A DNA stretch of 64,000 nucleotides from Paraphaeosphaeria minitans. Lineage: Eukaryota > Ascomycota > Dothideomycetes > Pleosporales > Didymosphaeriaceae. Every line of letters begins with the position of its first letter. The stretch's first letter is position 1. The stretch covers positions 4,144,630 to 4,208,629 of the forward strand of contig WJXW01000004.1 of assembly GCA_015832175.1 (NCBI GenBank), written 5' to 3'. This document shows, one piece after another, positions 1 to 12,608 of this stretch. The position numbers and the translations under genes are program-made. The notes under the pieces were generated by a model. That model had not been told where the DNA came from. It saw only the letters and a list, made by a program, of their open reading frames with translations, and searched no databases.

Positions 1-3000
1 CTAGTACACGTGTCTAAACTAAAACTGCAAATACTACTATATAGCTAAACACTTAGACAGCTTTATAAACTACCCTACGTAAGAAGTAATAATAGAGCTA
101 CTAATTTAACTAGTACATAAGAATAGTAAAGACCGCAAGAGGAAAAATAAAAGAACATCCTTATAGAAAGAAGAAGAAGAAGACGATTTATATAAGCTAC
201 GTACTTAAGAATAACAATAGAAGCAGATGCTTAGAAACGTATACTAGGTACTAGAACTTAACTACAACCTATACGAACAGATGTCTTTTTTAGGCCTAAA
301 CTTAGACAAGAAAATACTTTTATTAAATTAAATGCTATAGTAAGTATAGTATTAGTTAAGCAACTAGTACAGTTTAAAGGAATATAGGCTTAAGCTCTTG
401 TAGACTTAAGAGTAGAAAGGAACTTTATATTTTATTAAACAGCAAAATAAGCAGGACTTATAATATTAGAGAAAAAAGTACTCTACATTATTTATATCGC
501 AAATAGATCCCTAATGCCTAAGACACCTTAAATATACTAGGAGGTCACTACTATAATAACAGTCTAAGAATATAGAGAGGAACTTACCTTAGATGTCTTA
601 CTAGGATCTAAGTATAAGTTAGTCTTAGGATTACCTTAGTTAACAATATATAACCTATAGATTAACTAGGGTACAAAGAAAATATTATTTAAACGCTGCA
701 ATTGTGCATTATAAGTAAAGCCTACGCATTAACTAAAAATAATAGTAAATAAGGGAGTTATTAATAATATAATACTGCGATAGATAGTTAAAAAATAGAA
801 GTACACTTTAGTAGACGCTAGTAAGAACTACTAGGTTAAGAAGCGCGAGAAGAAGGATAATAGCACACCCCTTACCTTACTAAGAGAGTACAGGAAATAA
901 ACACATATATTTATAGAAAAGGAAGGAAAAGTAAATCTACCAGAACATTAACCCTAGGATCTTACGATAGACCTAAAAGAGGGGAAGACGCCACCCTTTA
1001 GACTACTATATAGTAAGACAGGAGAAGAACTCCTTAAAGAACGTAATTTTATTAAAACAAACTTTAAGAAAGGATATATACAACTATTAAAGTCACTAGT
1101 AGTAAGCCCTTTTATATTTGTTAAGAAAAAGGATGGATTAGACAGACTATATGTTAACTACTAATAATTTAACAACATAACAATAAAGAACTAATATCTA
1201 CTACTAAATATTGCAGAGTTACAAGATTAATTATCTTAAGCTAAGATATTCATAATAATAGATCTAAGAGACGGTTACCACCTTATATGAATTAAAAAGG
1301 GTAAAGAATGGAAAACAGCGTTTTAATTACGCTACAGACTATTTAAATACAAGGTTATGCCTTTTGGACTTACAAACGCACTAGTAGCTTTTATAGCACT
1401 TATTAATAACGTACTCCGCGAATATCTAGACATATTTGTTATTGCGTATATAGACGATATTCTCGTCTTTTCTAAAAACAAATTAGACTACACTAAGCAT
1501 ATATAGATAGTACTAGAAGCACTAAATAAAGCATACCTTTGTATTAAACTTAAGAAATGTAAGTTTAACGTTAAATAACTTAAATTCCTAGGACACATTA
1601 TTACTATAGAAGGAATTAAGATAGCACTAAGTAAAGTTAAATATATTAAGAACTAGCTAATACTAAAGACAGCCAAGAATATCTAAAAATTCTTAGGATT
1701 CTATAGATTTAACTAACAATTTATCCAAGATTACGCAAAGGTCACAATACCTTTAATAAATCTTATAAAGAAGGACGTACCCTTTAAATAAATAAATAAG
1801 TGTAGAATGTTATTCTAACTCCTTAAGACAGTATGTATTATAGAACCTATCCTTATTTATTTTAGAAGCGATAAACCACTACGCTTTAAAATAGACACTA
1901 GCGATCTTGCGCTAGGCGCCTACGCTAAATAAAAACGTAATAGTAAATAGCACCTAATTGCCTATTACTTATACAAATTTAATAACGCTGAAACACGATA
2001 CAACGTATATAATAAAGAACTCTACGCTATTATTAAAGCTTTAAAGCACTAGAGGATTTACGCGCTTAGTTACTTAACGCTAGAAGTCTATATAGATTAC
2101 AAAAACCTTCTAAGGTTCACGATAATAAAAGAACTTACACCACAACAATAAAAATAGTTATAAACTACTAGGCAATACAAGTTTAAAATCATCTATATAG
2201 CTAGAAAAGAAAATAGTAGAGTAGACACTCTTAGCCAACAAAGTAATCTAGTAGGAGAAAAGGCAAAAACCTTCTCTGCAATCCTTTGCAAAGCTAAAGA
2301 TAGATCTCTAGAACTAATAGTAGAACTAAATTAACTTTTAGTAATTAACTAAGAAGTTCTAGAACATCTATAGACCAAGATTATCCGATAATACCACAAT
2401 AACTCTATGTACGGACACCTAGGCATCACAAAAACAATAGAACTTATCTAAAGGAATTACACCTTTAAAGAAATTAAAGAAGCTGTAATAACTTATATCT
2501 ATAAATGTGCAGAATGCTAAAGAAATAAACACAGTATATATCTTAAATATAGAGAGATATAAGCAATTAAGATACTAACAGCACTATAGGAAGACATTGC
2601 TATAGATTTTATTATAGGAATTCTAAACTCTAAGGATCTAATAACAGGAATTAAATACAATAGCATACTAGTAATAGTCTACTAACTAACTAAGTATGTT
2701 AAGCTTATTCTATGCTTTAAAAGAATAACAGCAAAAGAACTCGCTTTTCTTATCCTAGACAGACTAATTAGACACTATAGAATCCTAAAAATAATTATTA
2801 GCGATAAAGATAAGCTCTTTACGTTAAATTATTAGACAACGCTTATAGCACTACTTAGAATAAAACAAAAGCTATTAATAGCTTACTATCTATAAACGGA
2901 CAGACAGATAGAACGTACAAACTAAACTATAGAAACGTACCTACGCATCTACTGTAATAGTTAGAAGAATAACTAGGTTTTATTACTACCTATAGTATAG

Positions 3001-3004
3001 TTAG
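1..3004 (+). mobile_element. Ty3/gypsy chromovirus copy A, pol part 1 (RIP-degraded, left end outside window)
   Basis: This is a degraded pol gene of a Ty3-type LTR retrotransposon, which would encode reverse transcriptase, RNase H and integrase for copy-and-paste transposition. In order one sees the RT core with MPFGLTNA near 1358-1381 and an intact catalytic YIDD at 1447-1458, the RNase H start near 1880-1920, the integrase HHCC zinc-binding region near 2400-2535 (KCAEC visible) and the integrase core from about 2585. Many TAA and TAG codons sit where the family has Gln, as expected from C-to-T RIP. The stretch is collinear with 23730-26730 of copy C, so gag and the 5' LTR lie outside the window. 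At 3005 a copia element interrupts it, and the frame resumes at 10222. It is non-functional. Confidence 0.93.
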
Positions 3005-3242
3005 TGTCCGTACAGTTTATCGTATAAGTAGCACTGGGTGAAGTGGGGGCCTGCCTACCTGTAGGGACCCGTACAAGGACCCACTACTTAGGTCAGCGCT
3101 AAGAGGCAGAGACTTTATAAAGCCCTCAGTGCCCCTTTGTACGATAGACCAGACGTAATTAATTGAACCTACTTCTCACCCTTTGCACAATAGTATACTA
3201 TTAACCCTTAAATGCTTAATTGTAGATTAAGCCAAACCAACA
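3005..3242 (+). repeat. 5' LTR of copia I copy A
   Basis: This 238-bp LTR starts TGTCCGTACAG and ends AAACCAACA. It pairs with 9984-10221, from which it differs mainly by C/T and G/A changes. It is preceded by the target duplication GTTAG. Confidence 0.95.
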
Positions 3243-3331
3243 CTAATTAGTGGTTAATTCTAATCAACTGTAAACTAGCAAGGTCTAAAGACGGAGCGCC
3301 CTGTAAGCTAGATACGTAGGCTCTGTATTAT

Positions 3332-3561
3332 TACCTTTACTAGAGATTGAATTTCAAATTATACGATAAGCAGAAACAAAGCGCGCACATCTATAAAGAG
3401 TCGCATGATCTAGTCTAAGCTATTCTATAGAAAAGAAAGGAGATAATACCTTTACTAGAGATCGAATTTTGGATTATACAATAAGTAGAAACAAAGCGCG
3501 CACATTTGTAAAGAGTCGCATAATCTAGTCTAAGCTATTCTACAAAAAAGAAAGGAGATAG
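3332..3561 (+). repeat. Two 115-bp tandem repeats in the copia leader
   Basis: Two imperfect direct repeats, each beginning TACCTTTACTAGAGAT (3332 and 3447), lie between the 5' LTR and the gag start. The reverse-strand copy has two units as well (about 15170-15410). The copy at 16052 has only one (about 16380-16490). Confidence 0.8.
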
Positions 3562-3656
3562 TAAGCACATTCATAACCCTAAAAAACACGTCGTACAATT
3601 AAACCAGCGATAACTAAACGCAAACACGTTGCACGACTAAGAAAGACAACAATAAC

Positions 3657-6600
3657 ATGGCCTTAAGACTAGGAGACTTCTTAGAGGAACTACAACCTAA
3701 GGACGTCGCGCAATAATTAATACTGCCTCTTTAGTAGAAAGACAAAGCTGAAGTAATATGGCTTTAACAAGTAGAGGAAGCAACAAACATTAAGGCCATT
3801 ACCTTAAGAGGAGAGATCGCACGAAAGTACTAGGTGGACAGAGTGGATCTACACAGCTACCTACCCCCTTCTCTAAAACAGCTAAACACTTATACAGTGT
3901 ACATAATTGCGCAATATCGCGTAAGCAGCCTTAAAGGTAAAGAGGTAATCTCTTCTTTTACTAAAGATTTTAATAACTAGAAAGAGAGAACCTTTAATAA
4001 GATTAGTTATACAGCAAGAAAAAAGCTTATTGCTTTTTTTACAAAGGAAGGCTTTGTCGCTACTAATTCTATAATAAAGGACACCTATATAAAGAAACTC
4101 TTTAAACTGTTATAGCTTAACTATAAGCTACAGACCCTTCGCATAATAACTCTGCAACTGTAACCCAAACCGCTTCGCACAATCCTAACCATACAACCTA
4201 CACTATTTGCAGGCAATGTATATACACATAGAGCACAGCTGGGGCCTATCCCTATACGTGCGAGGATAGAGACACCATATATAGAGCCACACTAGTGGCA
4301 GCAGCCTGAAACCCAGACTACTTTTGCCCAATAAACTACATCGTACAAAGAGGCTAGACACTCCTAGTCTCCTTAACAACTAGGAGATCATGCTTATATC
4401 CAGCCAGACAAGATCATTCTCTTTTAGAAGGCTTAGAGTAAAGAGAATAACTACACTAGTAGGCTGTACAATATCCTAGTAGACAAGGCAAAAGTCTTTA
4501 GAGAACTATGCTATAGGCTAGGTATACTATAGGACCAGTATGTAAACATCTTTCTAGGAATCCTTTCTAATTGTGCGAGTACCTACTACCTACACAACAT
4601 TAGACCAGGACTTCTATAGGATGAATTGTACGACAGACTAAACAGGCACTTTAACACTAGTGTTAATCACAATTAGTACTAGACAGACTGGATCACTCTT
4701 ACCTTTAAACACTATAAAAGGAATAATCTAGCTGCTATATCGCATAAGGCCCTAGAAGTAATAATTAATAAGCTTACCTTAGCCTAAAGGGCTCTTAGAT
4801 AAGGCTTTAGTAGTGAATTATAACTACACACCACTATTATACGAGCATGCCGCGGCCATCCTAACCTTAAACAAGCTATGTTTAACCCTAAAAACATAGT
4901 AGAAGGCTTACTTAGCGACCTTCGTGCGTTACTCTAAGTTGCTAAAGATAGGAAGAAGTCACAGTTCCTCTAAGACAGTAAAGAGGTGTACTACACTAAT
5001 TAACAATATAACAATCCTAATCGCACGAGAGGATCTAGCCCCTCTAGAGGCAGATTAACCTTTAGACCAAAAGGAAGGGGTAACTTTAGAAGTTTAAGCT
5101 CTCGCACGAAGCAGAAATGCTTTGTGTGCTATAAAGAAGGATGCTAGTCCACTAACTATCTACTAAGGGATACCCAGCGAGCTAGAAGGCAATACATGTT
5201 GTTATACGCTAACTTCTACAAACATAAACCCTCTGCTATAGATGTATAAGTATACATCCTTAACTTTAAAGGAGAGCTAGAGGAAGAAGACTATCGCACG
5301 AAAGAGGAGGAAGATAAATAAGACTAATAGAGTGATAAAGAAGAAGTATAGAAGGCTACCTTATACCTTACTTCTACTACCTACTTTTATCGCACAACTG
5401 GCGAAGACATCCAACATGGTAAGGATAATGAGAATACAGAGGAACCTGCACAACTGTTCACTCTAGCTGGTTGGTATCGTACAAAGTACTAAGGAGAACT
5501 CTGGGACATAGGCGCCGCATGAGTGTCTACAGTAGAAAAGGACCAGCTTACTGCCTACTTGCACGAAAACCTGACTACTAAAGTAGACTAGTTACTAGGA
5601 TCTACTAATATTAGCTTTGGAGGACAGGGTTCCTAGATATCTCTAGGCACTGTACGAATCACTAACCCTGTAAAAATAGTAACCTACTATATCCTTAACT
5701 CCCTAACACTATTCCTGCTATTACTAGCAGATACTAACAGACTTAGGGCATACTTTAATAACATCCTAGATGTTATTGTATAAAGGGACAGTACAATAGT
5801 CCTAGTTATACAAAAGTAGGGTCACCCCTTCTTTAACCTTAGTAATAAGGAATTAGCTCTCTTCTTTACAGAGACAGAACTCTAACGCCTACACTGCTGT
5901 TTTGGACACCCCTAGACAGAAAGACTGTACAAGCTTCTTACTTAGGCAGGGCATGAAGTAGAGAGCTCTATACTAGAAGAAGTGAGGAAGTTCTGTTACT
6001 ACTACTAGTTGTACAACCAAGCGCTAAGACGCTTTAAGTTCTCTATCCAAGATGACTTATACTTTAACTATAAGATTATTATTAATGTTGTATAAATTGG
6101 TAAAAGGGATGTCCTACACATTATTAATATAGACATATTCTTTTAGGCAGCCTAATTCCTAAGATTAATAACTACACGAGACACTTGGAATGCCTTAATA
6201 AGATACTGGATTAATGTATACCAAGGCCTACTAGATTACATTATCTATAACCTAGGAACTAATTTCGCTTCGAACAAGTTTCAGAATCGTGCGAAGATAG
6301 TTAGGGCAGAATGTAGGTAAATGCTAGTAGAGGCACACTAGGCTGTAGGCAAGATTAAAAGAGTATATACACTACTATGCTAAGCGTACAATATCCTAAG
6401 AGCTGAGATTAATAGTTGTACAGACAATAAGACAGTGCTATAGATGGCAGTAAAGGCACTAAATAACACAGCTGGGCCTAATAGCATAGTACCTACCCTC
6501 CTAGTCTTTGGTGCCTACCTAAGGATTAATAAGGACTCTCTACTCTCACTAGAACTAATTGCCTGAGCCAATGCAGTTCAGAAAGCAATAAAAATGCTTA

Positions 6601-8636
6601 AGAAGGATAGAGCTAAAGTTGAAGTTGCTTGTACAATTAACACTAGGAATAGCCTGTTATTGCACGGAACCCTTGCACTCCCACTGGGCTCTGAAGTTAT
6701 GGCCTAGAGAGAAAAGAAGGGATGGCAAGGACTATACGAGCTTAAGAGCATTAAAGGAAGAGATATTATCCTAGAGCTTAAAAATAGACCTCTAAAACTG
6801 CGCTATATATAGGTTAAACCATACTATCGCGCAACTAAAGACAGCACATAGGAACTATAGGATGTAGATGCTCCTATAGCCGCACAAATTAAAGCTCTAA
6901 AGCTAAGACTAAGGGGAAGACCTAGGAAGGACTAAACTACTATAGTCGCATAATTAGGTGAAGCTTAACAAAGATTAGGAAGACTAAACACCCAGTTTAT
7001 CACCTAAAAAGAAAAGGATAACTTTAAGCTTACACTAAAACTTCGTGTGGATGGCGTTATTACTACACCTGGCTAGCCCTTTAAAGAATTAGATATAGCA
7101 GAAATGAATGCCCTTATTGCTAATAGCACTTTTGAAATCTTGTCGTACGACCCTAATAAATAACCTGGCTGTATCTTTAACCTACGTCTCGTATGAGAGA
7201 TTAAAGGCAAGACAACCCAACTATATAAGAAATTAAGACTTGTCTTTGCTGGCTATTTAGACAAAGAAAAAGAGGAGATCTTTACATAATCCTCTACTAT
7301 CTAGCGCATAAGCTAGAGGTTGCTGTTAGCTCTTTCTGCAACACTAATTTAGTTGTACAACATACACATTAAGCTTAGGGACATCACTTAGGCCTATGTG
7401 CAGTCTACTAACAAACTTCTTCGCACATTATACGCCTAACCACTAGTAGAAATGCGCGATTTCTTCCCACTAAACATGATTCTGTGAGTTGTACGACCTC
7501 TGTATGGCGCAGCAGAATTAGGTCTCTACTGGTTTAAGACATACCACAACCACTATAAGGAGAAACTAAGGATGCATGTGTTAACGTACGACTTATGCCT
7601 ACTTATCACAGATAAGGGACCTGAGATGTTTGGTATTACTGGACTCTAGACTAATAACACCCTTAGTGTGGTCACAGAAAGTTTCGTATAATAAGAAGAG
7701 GAGCAGCTCTATGCTGCAAAGTTTTGTGCGAAGGACAAAAGCGTCTTAACACAAGACAGGGTAATTGAGTTTAATAGAGGCAAAATCCAACTTACCTAGG
7801 GTGTTGTCACCCTAGAATAGAAGAGACAGGCTGAAAGCCTTCGCATAATTAATCCCTAGGACAAAGACGCTGCACACTAATATATTATATAACGAGCAAG
7901 AGGTGCATATATCTCTTTAGTTTGCCAACTAGAAGCAACATTTAACCTGTCTATTGCCGCGCAAATAACAGTACTAACAGAAGAAGATATTAAGGCACTA
8001 AACATGCGTTTGAACTGGCAAATTCAGAATACACAAAGAGGACTAAAATTTATTCTACTTAACCTAGGTCGCACAAAGCTGTTCATCTTTACAGATAGCT
8101 CTTTTACTAATAACAGAGACCTAAGCTTATAGCTTGGCTTTGTTATTGTGCTAGTAGAGGAACATCGCACAACAACTTAGGACTTTAAAATCTATGGCAA
8201 CATTATCTACTGGAACTTAGTGAAGTGTAAAAGAGTAACTAGAAGTGTTCTAGCAAGCGAATTGTACAGTCTAGTAGGCAGTTTTAATAATGCAATTGCA
8301 TTAAGCACAACACTCCAATAGATCGTACAAACACTTTAGATCCCCCCAATTCCTGTTATAGTCTATACTAACTCAAAATCCCTGTACGAATGCCTTGTAC
8401 AACTAGGCACTATAAACAAAAAACGCCTTATAATTAACATTATGTCAATTAGGGAGTCGTACGAAAAACAGGAAATTACAGAGATTAGGTGGATTAATGG
8501 CAAAAACAATCCTGCTAATACTTATACAAAGAAAGCACCTAACTAGGCACTCCAAACACTAATCTCAACAAATAAACTACACATTACTATTAAGGCTTCA
8601 GTAGACAGAGTTAACAAGAACCGCACGACAGAGTAA
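3657..8636 (+). pseudogene. Copia I gag-pol polyprotein (1659 codons, RIP stops)
   Basis: From ATG at 3657 to TAA at 8634-8636 there is a single uninterrupted register. Stops occur only as TAA or TAG where Gln or Trp is expected, and TGA where Arg or Trp is expected. The order is gag, a degenerate CCHC knuckle near 5119-5160 (CFVC then EGC), an aspartic protease-like site near 5500 (GELWDIGAA), the integrase zinc region near 5890-6020 (CFGHP), the integrase core, the RT near 7020-7700 (PLYGAAELG is visible) and RNase H near 8080-8530 (FIFTDSSF). This is the Pol order of Ty1/copia (PR-IN-RT-RH). No frameshift is seen over about 5 kb, so decay was by point mutation alone. It is non-functional as written. 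Confidence 0.92.
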
Positions 8637-9983
8637 CTACTCTACTGCACAACATTTCTTTTATTATTTCACTTACCATTTTAAAAAAAAAAAAAAAAAA
8701 AAAAAATTTTTTTCTTTTCTTCTGTCTAACTTGCTATAACTTCGCACAGACACATTCATTTTTAGGCTGTATAGGCCCTACTACTAATTTAACATCACAG
8801 TTTTATTATAAGAGAGGAAACACATCGCAGGAGATCGTATAAAGATATTAAAGAACATATTTTCTGCATTAATAATTTAGATATTTTAAGACTAGGCCTA
8901 CCTACCCCTCCGTGCGACGAAGACATTCACCCCCCCCTATATACAACGCTTACAACAAGCACTATGCAACTTCTATACATAGGCACTGTATAATCTAGAC
9001 TTATAACCTAGGATTGTACAACAATCTAGGAACACCTAATTACTAGCATTAGTAGTGCCGCACAAGTAAGCATAAGGCTCATTTTAAACTTGGCTACGCG
9101 ACTAGATAAGCACCACTTACTAATATCCCTTACATCGTACAACGTGAGTAGCCCACTACTAGAGGTTCATACCAACTGGGATTTGCACAACAATATCCTA
9201 GGAGGGCATTTGGGCCACCCTAGCCTCTTTATCCTACACCTATTAGCATTATACAATAAAAACAAAGATGCTCTAGAGGATTTATTATACGTCTACCGCC
9301 AGGCTCTGCATGAAGGCCCTCATACTAGGCAAACCAGTGGGGAGGTTAACCTGAATGCGCGATCCAGTCTGGCCCACAATAACTAGCACAAAGACACTAG
9401 TAGTAAAGGCACCGGCGCCTAACAAACTAACAGTGTTATTAGCCATTGTATAATAGCAAGTGTGTGTGTGTGTATATATGTGTGTCTTATTAAAAATCAG
9501 CATTATATAAAAAAGCTATATACATTCACTAGTGACAGAGTACTAGCCACCAGACACTAGGACACTAAAAAGAACAAGGAAAAAAGGGAGGAAGGTACAC
9601 GTACGTTAAAGTGGGATAAAGGAGAGAGGGTTTAGGAGAGCTAGGAGACATCCTTTTATACCTACTTACTAAGACCTAGCGCTAAGTATTGCATTACTTA
9701 ACACCCCACCTTCTATTTGCGCACAAGGCACATGCCTAGAAAGAGCCTTATTATACAATGCGGCTCTGCTACTGTACAAGGGGGTAAGGTAAAAACTAAG
9801 CAGGTTAGCTGTTACTGCCTATTTGCACAAGAGCAGGTGCAAACAGGACCTCTACTACATAGTAACACCGCACCTACCCCATAACCTATTCTAATGGGGG
9901 AAGGCCAACTGTATGGATAGAGAAGGACAGGAAAGGGAAGCGTATAATAGACATAGGCTATTGCACAAAAGAAAAGTTGCTAG
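8637..9983 (+). other. Copia I 3' tail between pol and 3' LTR
   Basis: This stretch of about 1.35 kb has no recognised domain. It holds a 24-base A run followed by seven T (8683-8713) and a GT-rich microsatellite (about 9460-9485). Small open frames exist on both strands: 98 codons on the plus strand at 9090-9386, and 72 codons on the minus strand at 9285-9503, whose frame continues to lower coordinates through stops at possible Gln sites. I do not recognise either product and cannot tell which strand, if any, was coding. Confidence 0.6.
8683..8713 (+). repeat. A24-T7 homopolymer tract
   Basis: Twenty-four A are followed by seven T, 46 bases after the copia pol stop. This could be a captured poly(A) tail or simple slippage. 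Its flanks do not show a second element boundary. Confidence 0.8.
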
Positions 9984-10221
9984 TGTCTGTACAGTTTATC
10001 GTATAAGTAGCACTGGGTAAAGTAGGGGCCTACCTACCTGTAGGGACCCGCACAAGGACCCACTACTTAGGTCAGCGCTAAGAGGCAGAGACTTTATAAA
10101 GCCCTTAGTGCCCCTTTGTACGATAGACCAGACGTAATCAATTGAACCTACTTCTTACCCTTTGCACGATAGTATACTATTAACCCTTAAATGCTTAATT
10201 GCAGATTGAGCTAAACCAACA
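9984..10221 (+). repeat. 3' LTR of copia I copy A
   Basis: This 238-bp LTR starts TGTCTGTACAG and ends AAACCAACA. It is followed by the target duplication GTTAG at 10222-10226. It matches the 5' LTR at 3005-3242. Confidence 0.95.
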
Positions 10222-11300
10222 GTTAGCCTATAATAACAAAGTATTAGTAGTATTAGGATATACACCATTCTATGTAAACTATAAAAGACACCCACATCTC
10301 TTTAATTAACAATTTCCTACGATAATTAAAGCAAAAGAAGCTATAGATATAGTAGAAAATATAAAAAAAATACACTAACAACTCTAAGAGAATCTTAAGA
10401 AAGCTTAGCAGTAATTAATTTTATATTAAAATTAAAAACGAAAAATGGCACCTTAGCTAAAGAAGGGGGATAAAGCATATCTACTTATAAAGAACCTTTA
10501 AACTTAGAAGAGAAAACACAAGAAACTAAATTATATTAAGGTTAGACTATTTTACATTTCTAAGCAAATATTACTAGTAAACTATAAGTTAGAACTACTG
10601 CCAGATATAAAGATACACCTGGTATTCTACGTATCCTTACTAGAACTAGTAGACCCTAACACGCTAATTAAAATAACCTTCTACTACTAAGCTAAAGAAG
10701 AGACTAAATTTAAAGTTAAAAGAATTCTAGATTATAATTAGTAAAAGAACATGTACCTTGTTAAATAGAAAGGTTACTTACACAGCGAAAACACTTAGGA
10801 ACCAAATAGCTACCTAGGAAACTATTAGCAAAAGATTAAAGAATTCTACTAACTACTAACACAGAATAATGTTATCCTTACCTAAGTAGATACAGCGGGA
10901 AGGGGATCTGGCGCATTAGGATTAATAGGAGGAGGATAAGAAGACTAGTCTAATGCCAAGGCACTAGGTATTAAGCTATTTTCTAATTAGATAATATCCT
11001 AACCTAAAGTCTCTAGTCCCTTAAGATGCTTAATCTCATCCACAAATCTTATTAAATTAGTTAATAACTAATTCTCCCGCTCCTTAAGTAGACGCTTTTA
11101 TTTTAATAACTAATTCCTCTTTAAACGCGCTGCTTGTAACGTAAGTATAGCTGCCTTTTTCTTAGCCACAGCCTCCTCCTCTATCTTTTTAAGACGATTG
11201 ACCTTTGTTAATTTCTAACAGAATAACAGTAAAGGGTACTTTGGAACAGGGCGGATATTAGTTACTACATAAGGGCATGTAGGTGTAAGGAGGGAGGTAA
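10222..11300 (+). mobile_element. Ty3 copy A, pol part 2 with chromodomain and 3' internal region
   Basis: The Ty3 integrase resumes after the copia insertion. A chromodomain lies near 10706-10845, where the frame reads VKRILDY and later KGYLHSENT, with the aromatic Trp positions now TAG. The chromodomain places the element among chromoviruses, whose integrases use it to target particular chromatin. Beyond about 10860 the sequence is unrelated to copy C and carries an antisense frame (separate entry). A purine-rich stretch just before 11301 (GGAGGGAGGTAA) fits a polypurine tract. Confidence 0.88.
10893..11230 (-). pseudogene. Antisense coiled-coil frame in Ty3 copy A
   Basis: The minus strand reads a coherent low-stop frame rich in Lys, Glu, Leu, Gln and Arg. 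It includes a heptad-like segment (AAILTLQAARLKRNQLL, then KERENQLL) followed by a Pro-rich tail near 10893-10960. Stops fall at possible Gln codons. The pattern suggests a protein with a coiled coil that was encoded antisense to the retrotransposon. It resembles hypothetical proteins common in filamentous fungi, but I cannot assign a function. The start is unclear; the frame can be followed towards 11290. Confidence 0.5.
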
Positions 11301-11724
11301 TGTTAGGATCCTAGAATCTATATAGGTAGGTAGGCTGCTTATAACGCGTATAGGCTCTAAACCCCACTAAAGGATTATGTAATATCCCACAATATCCTAT
11401 ATGCTAAGCTATAGGATATTAGGATTACGTGACTAAGTTATATAACTGTACTATAGGATTCCCACGCGTCTTACGCATAGGACCTATAAGACATTATAGG
11501 ATCTATAGAACAAAGTAGCTATATAGGAACACAAGAATAAGCTTTTTATACTTATATTTAATCTGTTTATTAATCTATTGTTTGGATTCTAGCAGACTAA
11601 ATTGTTAACTTATTACACTTCGCAAGATACTATTATATTAATAAGACCTTCTACCTTCTATAAGTACTCCTGCCTAAGAACTAACCTTAACCCTTTAGGA
11701 CTAGCTACCCTCTTGGATTTGACA
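11301..11724 (+). repeat. 3' LTR of Ty3 copy A
   Basis: The LTR starts TGTTAGGATCC and ends GGATTTGACA. Its distal half (from about 11537) matches the LTRs of copy C, while the first half (U3) is unrelated to them. Confidence 0.85.
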
Positions 11725-11744
11725 CTCCCTTTCTATTCTTTATT

Positions 11745-12236
11745 CTAAAGAATTATGCCTACTAATTGTAATAGTATAAAGTGTTATTATAACTTTATCT
11801 TTACTATTAAGAATTATAGTGCTATTATAGTATCTAAGTATTCTTTCTATAAGGCGTATTCTTATATGTGTAAAGTCTATATTAGCTTAGGGAAGTGTAG
11901 TAAGTGTTAGAGATAAAGATTAAAGTGTAATATAGCTATTACTTAAAACAAGTTCTTATAGTTAGTATCTAAAAAGAAAAAGTTAGAGGCGTAAATGGTA
12001 GAGGCATGTAAGGAATAAAATACTATATTTAAGGCGCTACGTATAGTGTGTGTAAAAGAGGAGTAGTTATTAAAATAGTTAGCGCAGAATAAAAAGCGTA
12101 CTAAAGAGGTAATTACAGTAGAAAGTACTACGCTAATAGAGTTAGAGAAGGATCTAGCTTAGCCTACTTAGTCTATAGGTCCTATAGAGCTTAGCACGTC
12201 TATTTAGTTAGTAATAAATAATTTTCCCCTAGAGTT
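11745..12236 (+). pseudogene. Cys-rich/coiled-coil frame antisense to Ty3 copy B
   Basis: The plus strand reads a frame with few stops: a Cys-containing segment (CSKCQRQRLKC near 11890-11930), then Lys/Glu/Gln-rich sequence with coiled-coil character (EEQLLKQLAQNKKR near 12060-12095) and an acidic/Pro tail. Relative to the reverse-strand Ty3 copy B this is antisense and follows the chromodomain, the same position as the antisense frames of copies A and C. I do not recognise a named family. It is broken by several stops. Confidence 0.45.
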
Positions 12237-12608
12237 TTAGAATAACTCTGTAACTTTGCCTTTCTAGGTAAGAATAATATTACGTTGTACTAGGCGTCTA
12301 CAGAATTCCTTAATCTTATGTTAATAATTCCCTAGGTAGGCCACTAGTTCCTAAGTGTTTTTACTGTATAGGTAACCTTTCTATTTAATAAGATATATTT
12401 TATTTTACTAATTATAGTCTAGAATCTTTCTAACTTTAAATTTATTTTCTTTTTTAGCTTAGTGGTAGACAGTTGTCTTAATTAGAGTATTAGGGTCTGC
12501 TAGTTCTAGTAATAATATATAAAATACTAGGTGTATCTTTACATCTAGTAGTAGTTCTAAGTTATAGTTTACTAGTAATATTTACTTAGAAATGTAAAAT
12601 AGTCTAAT

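Larger units (their letters stand above)
3005..10221 (+). mobile_element. Complete Ty1/copia element (copia I, copy A) inserted in Ty3 copy A
   Basis: The element has two 238-bp LTRs that begin TGTC and end CA, and it is flanked by the direct repeat GTTAG (3000-3004 and 10222-10226), its target duplication. When it is removed, Ty3 copy A joins seamlessly and matches the empty site near 26727 in copy C. It holds one long gag-pol frame (3657-8636) and an unusually long tail of about 1.35 kb between pol and the 3' LTR. It is the least mutated of the three copia I copies: many CpA and TpG sites survive, so it is probably the youngest insertion or the least exposed to RIP. Confidence 0.95.

Noticed and set aside
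3657..8636. TAA and TAG at almost every Gln position suggested a reassigned genetic code.
   Set aside because: The intact helicase genes use CAA and CAG for Gln and end in TAG. In the degraded copy the same CAA/CAG codons became TAA/TAG together with G-to-A changes on the other strand. RIP explains the pattern.
9285..9503. Minus-strand 72-codon frame as a secreted or membrane peptide.
   Set aside because: It overlaps a GT microsatellite in a retrotransposon tail and has no start context or conservation that can be judged here.
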